A stretch of DNA of 54,888 nt from a virus, in IMG/VR virus record IMGVR_UViG_3300033143_002805, positions 1 to 54,888 of that record. One strand, given 5' to 3'. Below are positions 41,384-49,314 of the stretch, piece by piece. The number at the start of each line of letters is the position of its first letter. The stretch's first letter is position 1. The notes below the pieces were generated by a model. That model was not told where the DNA came from, did not search any database, and worked only from the letters and a program-made list of their open reading frames with translations. Made by a program: the position numbers and the translations under genes.

Positions 41384-42447
41384 TAGACGTGCTCTATGTT
41401 GGACCATACCGACAGAATGACGAATGGGGTTATACCAGTAAAGCTGTTGCTACTTTACTAGCTGCACAAGATATCAATTTGGTATTGCGGCCAGTCTGGT
41501 TTACACCAGAAACTCAAGCTCAAGATGTGGAACACATAGAAGAATATGAATACAATGCGTTATCTACCAGGGATATTTTAATACAACACGGTCTACCGTC
41601 ATATATTAATTACAACGGAGACTTCAAAACAAATATTGCTATTCTATCGGTAGATAGTCGTATTGATAATACAGAATGGATAACCCATCTTCGACTAATG
41701 GACAAGATAATTGTCTTCTCTCACAGCGAAGCGAAGCTACTCTCAGATTCGGGACTCGACTCAGCCAAAATTTTTGCCTTTGAGTTTCCTCCATTCTTTT
41801 TGACTTCAAAAACTTCTGATCTAAATCTTGATTTGAAGGGGACGATTTTCTATACTACGGGATCGTTAGATATCAAGTCTGGACTAACGGAAATACTAAC
41901 AGCATATCTCTCAGCATTTAGTATCGCAGATCCCGTTCATCTTATAGTTTGTACCAATCAATCCGAGGCAGTACAAGAGAAGGTTGGCGAAATCAAGAAG
42001 CAGCTAAGCATTTATTCTGTTAGCGAGTATTATCCAAACATAGTTGTTGTAGGGACTACCGCTACAGAGGTCATTAATCATGTTCATCAAATTGGCGATT
42101 TTTTCATAGACGTATCCTACAATGCTATTCCTAATCAAGACCTATTGCGTGCCGTTGTAGCAGATAGCATCCCAATTCTACCAGACAATATTGATATCAA
42201 GGTAGACTATCTTGCCGTTAAAACGTATGACGACTTATGCGTCTACCCTGCTCGCCCGGTTGCAGACTTGTGGAGCGGTGAGTTTACATGGACAAAGCCG
42301 AATATCTCACACCTGAAATATAAAATGCAACAGGCTATATCGACAGAGATAAATTTAGAAGAAATACATCAGTCTCTTCGTTCGTTTCAAGAAACACTGT
42401 TCACTAAGCCGAGCGAAAGAATGAAGGTCATCCTATGTACCAACTAG
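41380..42447 (+). CDS. glycosyltransferase-like protein (GT-B fold)
   Basis: 355 aa. N-terminal VLYVGPYRQNDEWGYTSKA and a donor-half-like GTIFYTTGSLDIKSGLTEILTAY fit GT-B proteins, but the donor EX7E is unclear (YNAIPNQDLLRAVVADSIPIL). Possibly a divergent or non-catalytic member. Coupled by ATGA. Confidence 0.6.
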   Translation: MIDVLYVGPYRQNDEWGYTSKAVATLLAAQDINLVLRPVWFTPETQAQDVEHIEEYEYNALSTRDILIQHGLPSYINYNGDFKTNIAILSVDSRIDNTEWITHLRLMDKIIVFSHSEAKLLSDSGLDSAKIFAFEFPPFFLTSKTSDLNLDLKGTIFYTTGSLDIKSGLTEILTAYLSAFSIADPVHLIVCTNQSEAVQEKVGEIKKQLSIYSVSEYYPNIVVVGTTATEVINHVHQIGDFFIDVSYNAIPNQDLLRAVVADSIPILPDNIDIKVDYLAVKTYDDLCVYPARPVADLWSGEFTWTKPNISHLKYKMQQAISTEINLEEIHQSLRSFQETLFTKPSERMKVILCTN

Positions 42448-43382
42448 AAAATATAATACGTTCCACTACTCGCACAGATAAGGACCGATTAAATATTCTA
42501 CTCTTTTGTGATAACGAGGAAGACTATATAATCCAGCTATGCAAGACCAACCATAACTTCTATATATTTACTGGACTCTATGCATCACAATGGAAACGAG
42601 CCAAGGAACACACTCCGCTTAACCTACATATACTGCAGACCCCAACCTTAGCATGTAATAGAGCTTACGATTTAATGATTGTATTCAATAGGTTGGGACA
42701 GTGGGAAAAGGCTGCGGATATTTCACAGGCATGGCATGTCCCTCTAATGGTTGTGGATATGACTAACTTTCAAACAAAAATCCAACATCCATTTTTTACC
42801 AACTTTCATATTGACAAGCCCGAAGTACTGCATAATCGTGGTGGCTGTATTTCTATTGCATCTAGCGAATTTGCCACCAATACATGGACTTCTCAGAATT
42901 CAATGCTATCTGCTACAATCAATATGCCACACAATGATGTTAATCGAACAGTTACTATAAAAGACAATAATCAAATTGCAGTTGACGTCGATCTTCCACA
43001 GCAATATATAAATAGTCTTCCTATTTCGTTAGATGATCGAGTTTTTACCCAGCTACTGTCAAAGTCTTGCTTCTATCTTCATCTGTGGCAAACAATAACC
43101 CCCAAAATGTTAGAAGCGATGGCTCTGGGAATCCCGGTCATCACCTTTAAAAGTGTAGACTTTCAAGAGCTTATGCAACAACAGGCAATCATCTTAATTG
43201 AAGACATAGGCATCATGGCACAACCCGCTATTGTTAATGAACTAAAACAATTTAAAAAGAACGGAGATATTATCTCCAACGCCAAACGAATAGTTCTTGC
43301 GGATCACGGTTCAGACGCATTTGTTGAATCTTGGACTAAAGTATTCGAGTACAGCAGAAACTTATTCTATACACGAGGATGA
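42435..43382 (+). CDS. glycosyltransferase-like protein, donor domain visible
   Basis: 315 aa. The C-terminal part HLWQTITPKMLEAMALGIPVITFKSVDFQEL matches the donor-site region of GT-B enzymes; the N-terminal half is less typical. AAGG lies upstream and the start overlaps the preceding gene by 13 bases. Confidence 0.65.
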   Translation: MYQLENIIRSTTRTDKDRLNILLFCDNEEDYIIQLCKTNHNFYIFTGLYASQWKRAKEHTPLNLHILQTPTLACNRAYDLMIVFNRLGQWEKAADISQAWHVPLMVVDMTNFQTKIQHPFFTNFHIDKPEVLHNRGGCISIASSEFATNTWTSQNSMLSATINMPHNDVNRTVTIKDNNQIAVDVDLPQQYINSLPISLDDRVFTQLLSKSCFYLHLWQTITPKMLEAMALGIPVITFKSVDFQELMQQQAIILIEDIGIMAQPAIVNELKQFKKNGDIISNAKRIVLADHGSDAFVESWTKVFEYSRNLFYTRG

Positions 43383-43387
43383 TAAAA

Positions 43388-43780
43388 ATGCATAAAGAAA
43401 TTAGGCTAACAGTTATTAAACAAACTGAAAGTGATCTGGTAGAGGCTGAATTTTTTGATGCTCCCGACTCATTCTTCACTAGTATTACAGTACAGGACGT
43501 ACTAGAGATGTCTGACAAGTTAGATATTATAGATCTAGTGGCAGCCAAGGTCCGTAAAAACGGTACTCTAACATTAGAAGGTATTGACGCATTAGATGTA
43601 TGTCGGCGTGTCCATTATGGAGTAATGACGCTCACTAGTGCCGCAAACGATTTTTTCACTAAAACCAAAAACTTGAATTCCGTAGCCACTCTCAAGGATT
43701 ACTTTATCAAAAAGCAGTGGAAGGTTAATTTTGCGAGCCTAAAAGATGGTCGTTACCTATTGGAGGTTGTGAGAAAATGA
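43388..43780 (+). CDS. hypothetical protein, 130 aa
   Basis: The ATG at 43388 stands nine bases after CGAGG. Contains GTLTLEGIDALDVCRRVHYG and a final DYFIKKQWKVNFASLKDGRYLLEVVRK, which looks like the C-terminal strands of a methyltransferase but lacks the SAM site. In the glycan operon. Confidence 0.55.
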   Translation: MHKEIRLTVIKQTESDLVEAEFFDAPDSFFTSITVQDVLEMSDKLDIIDLVAAKVRKNGTLTLEGIDALDVCRRVHYGVMTLTSAANDFFTKTKNLNSVATLKDYFIKKQWKVNFASLKDGRYLLEVVRK

Positions 43781-44625
43781 CAGATCAAAAAACAGAGGGG
43801 CCGATAGTCAGTGCAACTCATACCACATGTAAAAACTGTGTCTTTGCAGAATTTAAAGACAACGTGCAAGTAGCCTGTAGTTTGCATAAGATCCAAGACT
43901 ATCGTGATGCTGGCATCGAAGTACTAGAGGTGTTCGACGACGATGATCGTGAATTCTTCTTGATTAATGGTAGGTTCTGTCTGTTTTATAGAAACGAGCA
44001 GATTATGGAACGACATCCTAGGAATACATGGGAAAAAATTGCCAAGCTAACTACCAAGGTTCCATACCATGTGCTAGTTTTCTTCGAAGAACACCATAGC
44101 TTTCCTGATATAAAAAAGATCTTGCAAAAATTAGAAAATCAAGAGATACCACCTAACCTTGTAACTGTAGTTAATAAACAGTACCAATCATATATAAAGG
44201 CTCCCGACAAGTATGTTAAGCCCAGCTTACTACTAGAGTTATTGGGTAACTGTAAATTTCACCAGTACAATCTCAAGAACATCTACAATTCTGAACTTAG
44301 CGATAGAGCTATCATTGATTTAGTTTTTGATGTGGCGGGAAAACTACCCTATCCGTTCTACGTTACTTTTAGAGCAGGGTTCGATGTTCCCCTGGCCTTT
44401 AGTACTGAGCTAAATAATGCAGTACTTATTAAAATGATGCAAATAGGAGTTGGTTCTCCCGTAGATGACTTGAACGGAATGATAGTCAATCGAACGGCTC
44501 ATAAGAAACACGGTGGAAACGCTTTCGGAATTCATCTTGAGGATAAGATAACAAAATATGAAGAGAATGCACATAAATTTTTATATGAGGCAGTTGCCAT
44601 ATGTCCAAGTCTAAAAACAAAATAA
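43777..44625 (+). CDS. hypothetical protein with Cys cluster, 282 aa
   Basis: N-terminal cysteines CKNCVF, CSLHK and FCLFY could bind metal. The next part VPYHVLVFFEEHHSFPDIKKILQKL resembles the beginning of a GT-A (GT2) domain without the DxD seen. Function within the glycan operon is uncertain. Confidence 0.5.
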   Translation: MTDQKTEGPIVSATHTTCKNCVFAEFKDNVQVACSLHKIQDYRDAGIEVLEVFDDDDREFFLINGRFCLFYRNEQIMERHPRNTWEKIAKLTTKVPYHVLVFFEEHHSFPDIKKILQKLENQEIPPNLVTVVNKQYQSYIKAPDKYVKPSLLLELLGNCKFHQYNLKNIYNSELSDRAIIDLVFDVAGKLPYPFYVTFRAGFDVPLAFSTELNNAVLIKMMQIGVGSPVDDLNGMIVNRTAHKKHGGNAFGIHLEDKITKYEENAHKFLYEAVAICPSLKTK

Positions 44626-45074
44626 CTTTCATTGTCAATAATGATTTCGACATCCCCGAGAGTTTTAATGTAATACGCAATACCGACAACTTACCTGAGA
44701 CACAATTCTTTAATAAAGTATTGGCAGAGACATTTAACTCATTACTTCCGCTTAATGTGGTCGCGTTGATCTGCAACAATACAGAGCTTATCAATCCCCA
44801 TACAGAAGAAATAATTATGTCGCTTTTTGAATTCTATTCCGAAATAGGCTTCGTATACACAGACGCTCTTATTGTGAATCAAGGTGTCGAATTTATAGAC
44901 TATTTCAGCGGACTAAGCCTGCCAAACGAAAGCTTTTTTCTAAACTTGACAGTCCCACTACAACTAAACAATACAGAACAAAGTAAGATTGGAGCAATGA
45001 ATCAACTTCTGTCAACGGGAAAAACGTTTATTCATCTTCCCGATCCTTTGATAAAAGTTTATCATCAACTATGA
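44601..45074 (+). CDS. hypothetical GT2-fragment-like protein, 157 aa
   Basis: ITFIVNNDFDIPES and VVALICNNTELINPHTEEIIMSLFEF recall the start and the DxD strand region of GT2 enzymes, but the domain is short and the acidic motif is not clear. Overlaps the 43777 gene by 25 bases. Could be a degenerate member. Confidence 0.45.
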   Translation: MSKSKNKITFIVNNDFDIPESFNVIRNTDNLPETQFFNKVLAETFNSLLPLNVVALICNNTELINPHTEEIIMSLFEFYSEIGFVYTDALIVNQGVEFIDYFSGLSLPNESFFLNLTVPLQLNNTEQSKIGAMNQLLSTGKTFIHLPDPLIKVYHQL

Positions 45075-45775
45075 GTGTCCGACACATAAAGGTTATTTCT
45101 GAACCCACTCAAATAGATATTATTATTCCTGCTGCGGGGCTTGGGCGTCGTATGAAATCATGTGGACCTAAACCACTAATCTCTATTAAGCCCAACACAA
45201 CTATTATTGAGAACCAGCTAAAAATATTCAAAAAGATAGTACCTAATTCCAATATTATTCTGGTGACCGGATTTGAATCAGATAGGTTAATGAACCAAAC
45301 GCCCGACTCACTGATTAAGGTAGAGAACGAGCGATACGCCGAGACAAATGTAGTTCGCAGTATTGGTATGGGACTAAGGGCCTGTAAGAATGATGTCCTA
45401 ATAGTCTATGGAGATTTAATTTTCAACGACTTCGCGATCCAGGCTCTAGACTTTAACAACTCCTGCATCCTGGTTGGCAATGAGATTATGAACGATAAAG
45501 AGGTTGGCTGCATTGTTAATAGTCGTGGATCAGTAGAGAATATGATGTATGATCTTCCAGTCAAGTGGGGTCAAATCTCTTTCTTCAGGGGACGAGAGCT
45601 AAATCTGCTAAAACAAATCTGCTGGAATCCACAAAGCTATGGGCTGTTCGGCTTTGAAGCCTTTAACTACATTATTGCTAATGGCGGCAAACTAGCTGGA
45701 TGCTACAATAAAAAAGCCCGAGTAATTGACATTGACACTAATAAGGACTTAGAAAAGGTAGGAACAGTTTTATGA
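45071..45775 (+). CDS. sugar-phosphate nucleotidylyltransferase
   Basis: 234 aa. N-terminal signature IIPAAGLGRRMKSCGPKPLISI and the acidic DVLIVYGDLIFNDFA strand are those of NTP-transferase enzymes. It makes an NDP- or CDP-activated sugar or alcohol, the donor for adjacent transferases. Coupled by ATGA on both sides. Confidence 0.85.
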   Translation: MSVRHIKVISEPTQIDIIIPAAGLGRRMKSCGPKPLISIKPNTTIIENQLKIFKKIVPNSNIILVTGFESDRLMNQTPDSLIKVENERYAETNVVRSIGMGLRACKNDVLIVYGDLIFNDFAIQALDFNNSCILVGNEIMNDKEVGCIVNSRGSVENMMYDLPVKWGQISFFRGRELNLLKQICWNPQSYGLFGFEAFNYIIANGGKLAGCYNKKARVIDIDTNKDLEKVGTVL

Positions 45776-46620
45776 AAATATTTGTATCCCAGCACGACGA
45801 CATACGAATAGGGGGTCTCGTGCAAGCCCTTAAGAGTGTTGTTCCAACTACCTTCTATTGGTCCAAAAAAGATAAACCACTATTTGATTTGATTGAAGAA
45901 GAAGAGCCGACTATTATCTTTTATCATGATGGAGATGCCGCTGATAGTACTATCGAGTATGCTCAGGCTGAATATCCCGGTATCAAGTTTGTGTATATGC
46001 AATTTCTGCCTACTTTAAGTAAAGCTAAACCTAGCCTGACACTTGCTATGGACCCGTCCCTTGTTATAGACGGCTCGCTTCCCATAGATTATCGAACCAA
46101 TCTAATAGAGATGGAGGGCGGGGTAAAGCAGGGGATGTTTACTACGGAGGTATTAATTTTAACAGATCAAGTGGATGCTAGAATCGATTTCCATCTATTG
46201 ACATTAAGAGCTCTTGGTTACCAATTTCAAACGAAAATGTATGGAAATAATAAAGTAAATCTTCCCAACTACTTGGGACGACTTCGCAAAGAAAGCTATC
46301 GCCATGCCTTAGCCTCTGCTCGCGTCTTGGTAGCGTTCGATAGCTCTAGATACTATGATGCTTGTTATCATAACTGTATTCCTTTGGTTTTTAAGGAAAA
46401 AAAGACAACAGAGCTTGGTGCCTATGAGTTTTCCAGTCTGTCTGGTCTATTAGAGAAGTGTAAGGTAGCGATTGAAGCGGTGAATCCTGAGTTATCTCAC
46501 CACGCCTCAGAATATACATATCATCATTACCTAATAGATATTTTTCGTTTACTCCAAGAAGAGACTATAGTTGATGCGTTGATACAATACCTAGAACAGA
46601 GAAAGGTAGTAGCCTCATGA
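45772..46620 (+). CDS. hypothetical glycosyltransferase-like protein, 282 aa
   Basis: IFVSQHDDIRIGGLVQALKS and LGRLRKESYRHALASARVLVAFDSSRYYDACYHNCIPLVFKE recall GT-B glycosyltransferases, with no clear EX7E. Member of the ATGA-linked operon. Confidence 0.5.
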   Translation: MKIFVSQHDDIRIGGLVQALKSVVPTTFYWSKKDKPLFDLIEEEEPTIIFYHDGDAADSTIEYAQAEYPGIKFVYMQFLPTLSKAKPSLTLAMDPSLVIDGSLPIDYRTNLIEMEGGVKQGMFTTEVLILTDQVDARIDFHLLTLRALGYQFQTKMYGNNKVNLPNYLGRLRKESYRHALASARVLVAFDSSRYYDACYHNCIPLVFKEKKTTELGAYEFSSLSGLLEKCKVAIEAVNPELSHHASEYTYHHYLIDIFRLLQEETIVDALIQYLEQRKVVAS

Positions 46621-47063
46621 TTGGTATAATAGTTGATGAGATTGTTAACTCCCCTCAAAATTACTTCTTATTTAAAACATTAAATGAGCTGTCAAAATCT
46701 CATGACTGCTACCTTTTCACAAGCGGAATAAAAGAACTGCCTATAGAGAACAAATTCTCTATCATGCAGCAGCTAGAAGCGTTGCATCATCCTGGTATTT
46801 TAATTAGCACAACAATGCTTAACGCACAGATCGCAGCTAATTCTCTAACCGCGACCAAAAAATACTATTACATATGGAACTTTGAATGGACGATGCTAAA
46901 TCAATTTGCATTTCATCAACTAGATAAAATATTTTACAATGACGATGTAGAACTGATAGCTAACAGTAGTACCCACAACCATCTTCTAACCCAGTTGTTT
47001 AAATCGCCCATAGGTATAGTCTATAACTGGGATCGAAAATCACTGGAGAAGGTAATATTATAA
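46617..47063 (+). CDS. hypothetical protein, 148 aa, possibly truncated glycosyltransferase
   Basis: Starts MIGIIVDEIVNSPQNYFLFKTL, like the N-terminal acceptor half of a GT-B protein, and stops after NWDRKSLEKVIL, right where a homing-endonuclease-like gene begins (TAATG). The missing donor half suggests truncation by that insertion. Confidence 0.5.
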   Translation: MIGIIVDEIVNSPQNYFLFKTLNELSKSHDCYLFTSGIKELPIENKFSIMQQLEALHHPGILISTTMLNAQIAANSLTATKKYYYIWNFEWTMLNQFAFHQLDKIFYNDDVELIANSSTHNHLLTQLFKSPIGIVYNWDRKSLEKVIL

Positions 47064-47848
47064 TGGACTTTTTTAATAAAAATGACGAAGAACGACTTGC
47101 AACCTATAATAGCTTCTATCATGATTCTAATATGAGTTGGGCTGAGATTGCCAAGATGGTTGACACCTATCCTAATCGGGTACGTCGTGACGCTATTAAG
47201 CTAGGGATTAAGTCTCGCAATAAGTCCGAGGCCCAAAAAGTAGCCATTTCAGAAGGGCGACATGAGCATCCCACAGAGGGTAAAACTCAATCAAAAGAAA
47301 CTAGAGAGAAAATCAGCATTAGTCAGGGTAAAATATGGGATGATTTGACCGAAAACCAGAGAGAACTAAGGTCCGAGATTGGCCTAGAATCGTGGAATAA
47401 AAAAACCACGCATGAGAAGGCGGACTTCTTTAAAAAGAGCAGCGAGGCGATCCGAGAGGCGTCGAGACATGGGTCTAAAGTAGAGTTGCAGCTATTTGAT
47501 TTGCTGATTCGAGCCGGATATCGAGTGGAGAAGCATAAAGAGCACCTTCTACAGAACGAAAGGTTCCATCTTGACCTCTACGTTCCAGCCGTCAGAACAG
47601 CTATTGAGGTTGACGGACCCCTACACTTTAAGCCTGTCTTTGGAGAAGATAAATTAAAGCGTCGTCAGGCGGCAGATCAACAGAAAAATGGTCTGGTTTT
47701 ATCTGCGGGAATGGTACTTATCAGAGTAAAATTAACTAAGAGAGAATCACAACGCTACCTACGAGATATCTGGAAAAGCGTAGAAGAGATTCTAAACACA
47801 ATAGCGAAGAAGTTCCCACCCAAACATGAAAGGTATTTCGAAATATGA
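47063..47848 (+). CDS. free-standing EDxHD/Vsr-like homing endonuclease
   Basis: 261 aa. N-terminal HTH (MSWAEIAKMVDTYPNRVRRDA), a NUMOD3-like segment GKTQSKETREKISISQGKIW, and a C-terminal nuclease LFDLLIRAGY...RFHLDLYVPAVRTAIEVDGPLHF with the Asp/Glu-Val-Asp-Gly and His of EDxHD/Vsr proteins. DNA-binding modules plus a Vsr-type domain define homing endonucleases such as the I-Bth0305I kind. Lies between the glycan operon and the recombination genes. Confidence 0.8.
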   Translation: MDFFNKNDEERLATYNSFYHDSNMSWAEIAKMVDTYPNRVRRDAIKLGIKSRNKSEAQKVAISEGRHEHPTEGKTQSKETREKISISQGKIWDDLTENQRELRSEIGLESWNKKTTHEKADFFKKSSEAIREASRHGSKVELQLFDLLIRAGYRVEKHKEHLLQNERFHLDLYVPAVRTAIEVDGPLHFKPVFGEDKLKRRQAADQQKNGLVLSAGMVLIRVKLTKRESQRYLRDIWKSVEEILNTIAKKFPPKHERYFEI

Positions 47849-48600
47849 CCAAAGTACAAGAGGAAGCAGAAGCTATTGAGGGAATGATCGACGAAATAAT
47901 TGAAGATAAAGTGGTCGCAGTCGAAGTCGAAGAGAATAATAGAAAATGTACTGACGTTGATTGGGTTGATTATATCCTCGACCAGCTAGCCGACCATGAA
48001 CTTGCTCAGGGCAATCCAACGACTGACGGCTTACGTAGGGTAGCAGAGAAAGAATTCGGTCAAATTGTTTTGTCTGATACCGATATCCTAGAGATTCCCG
48101 ATAAAGCGTTAACCGGAAAAGTTACCGCTAAACATACTCTTGTTTTTCAACGACACGACGGTAAAGGCACTCTGCGTGTAAGTGCCTGTGTCGATGTTAT
48201 CGGAACCAAACTTCCCGCTCCGTTCAATCAACACCTTGTAGCTACTGCGTGTACCCGAGCAGAAGGCAAGGCTCTTCGTAGAGCACTTAAGATTCGTGTA
48301 CAAACAGCGGAGGAGTTGATGACTGCGGAAGACCCCGAAGATGATAACGGGGGAGATCCAATCAACGATCAGCAGTTACTGGCTATCAACCAATTGTGCA
48401 AACGTAATAACCTAAATGTTGTCTTGGTTATTAAAGAAGTTGCTAAATCTATGAAGAAACTGGTAGATGTTAAGAACATTCAAGGTCGTCACATCCTAAC
48501 CAATCTGGCAGAATATCAACGTAATCAGTCTACTATTGACGATTCGCTAGTAGGCTATAATGAAAACTGGAAAGAAGACCTGGGAGGCAAGAAGAAATGA
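47845..48600 (+). CDS. possible Rad52/Erf-like ssDNA annealing protein
   Basis: 251 aa. Acidic N-terminus, a central beta region VTAKHTLVFQRHDGKGTLRVSACVDVIGT and HLVATACTRAEGKALRRALKIR; the TRAEGKALRRAL helix is like the A-x-TRA-x-GRAL motif of Rad52/Erf-type annealing proteins. The C-terminus has an HTH-like helical tail. Assignment is tentative. Confidence 0.45.
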   Translation: MTKVQEEAEAIEGMIDEIIEDKVVAVEVEENNRKCTDVDWVDYILDQLADHELAQGNPTTDGLRRVAEKEFGQIVLSDTDILEIPDKALTGKVTAKHTLVFQRHDGKGTLRVSACVDVIGTKLPAPFNQHLVATACTRAEGKALRRALKIRVQTAEELMTAEDPEDDNGGDPINDQQLLAINQLCKRNNLNVVLVIKEVAKSMKKLVDVKNIQGRHILTNLAEYQRNQSTIDDSLVGYNENWKEDLGGKKK

Positions 48601-48989
48601 CTGTAACGGCGAGAATTAAAGCAACCAATGATCTATGGTTTGATGTAACGGCTGAAACTGAGCCAGAACTATTCCGTGGTATAGCACGTATCCAGGAGGT
48701 ATTTGCTGTTAAGTGTTGCGGCAAATGTAAGAACACTGATGTTAAGTTTGTAGTTAGAGCTGCTAGTAAGAAGAGTCAGTGGCTAGAGGTTGTCTGTCAA
48801 AATAGAAGCTGTAACGCTAAACTGGTATATAGCTCGACCGAGGATCTGAGTAAGGTATATCCTAAAATTACCTGGAATAGCTTATCGGTTGCTCAAAAGG
48901 CAAGCCGGGCAGAGGAAGAGAAATACGCAGAAGCACACAATGGCTATCTACCTGATAATGGTTGGTACGTGTATAAGAAAATTGAATAG
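48597..48989 (+). CDS. zinc-ribbon protein, 130 aa
   Basis: After an FRGIARIQEVF helix comes CCGKCKNTDVKFVVR...CQNRSCNAKL, a four-Cys zinc ribbon, then a tail ending LPDNGWYVYKK. I recall this ribbon layout in other phage proteins of unknown function. Coupled by ATGA to the Rad52-like gene, perhaps its partner. Confidence 0.6.
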   Translation: MTVTARIKATNDLWFDVTAETEPELFRGIARIQEVFAVKCCGKCKNTDVKFVVRAASKKSQWLEVVCQNRSCNAKLVYSSTEDLSKVYPKITWNSLSVAQKASRAEEEKYAEAHNGYLPDNGWYVYKKIE

Positions 48990-49016
48990 TCAACTACGGC
49001 CATTTGAAAATAAAGA

Positions 49017-49043
49017 GGGAAGGCTTTTGGCCTTCCTTTTTTT
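49017..49043. terminator. bidirectional Rho-independent terminator
   Basis: GGAAGGC pairs with GCCTTCC around TTTTG or so, flanked by a T run on the plus strand and A-rich DNA on the other side. It sits between two convergent gene blocks and can end both. Confidence 0.9.
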
Positions 49044-49044
49044 A

Positions 49045-49302
49045 TTACTCTTCCGGTGAAGACTTCTGTCGATAAGGAAATATCCGATTTAAGAATTGAC
49101 GCCGCTTATGACAACCACACCATCGCATACCCGAAGCTTTTTGTATATTTTCTTCTGTAAGGCCAAACTTAGCAAATACCTTTTGTAAAGTATCGCCCAA
49201 GCCTGTTGAATCCTTATTCTGGAAATTATCAAGTCGTATATCTTCCTCTTTTTCAAGATGAGCCACGACTTCATCTACCTTCTTTTGTAGTTCACCACTC
49301 AT
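49045..49302 (-). CDS. small protein with CxC/basic C-terminus, 85 aa
   Basis: A helical N-terminus (VDEVVAHLEKEEDI) and a C-terminal MRWCGCHKRRQFLNRIFPY motif common to small phage proteins of unknown function. On the minus strand GGGAG precedes the ATG (at 49302), 12 bases after the stop of the giant virion gene. Confidence 0.65.
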   Translation of the reverse strand: MSGELQKKVDEVVAHLEKEEDIRLDNFQNKDSTGLGDTLQKVFAKFGLTEENIQKASGMRWCGCHKRRQFLNRIFPYRQKSSPEE

Positions 49303-49314
49303 GTTTTTTCTCCC

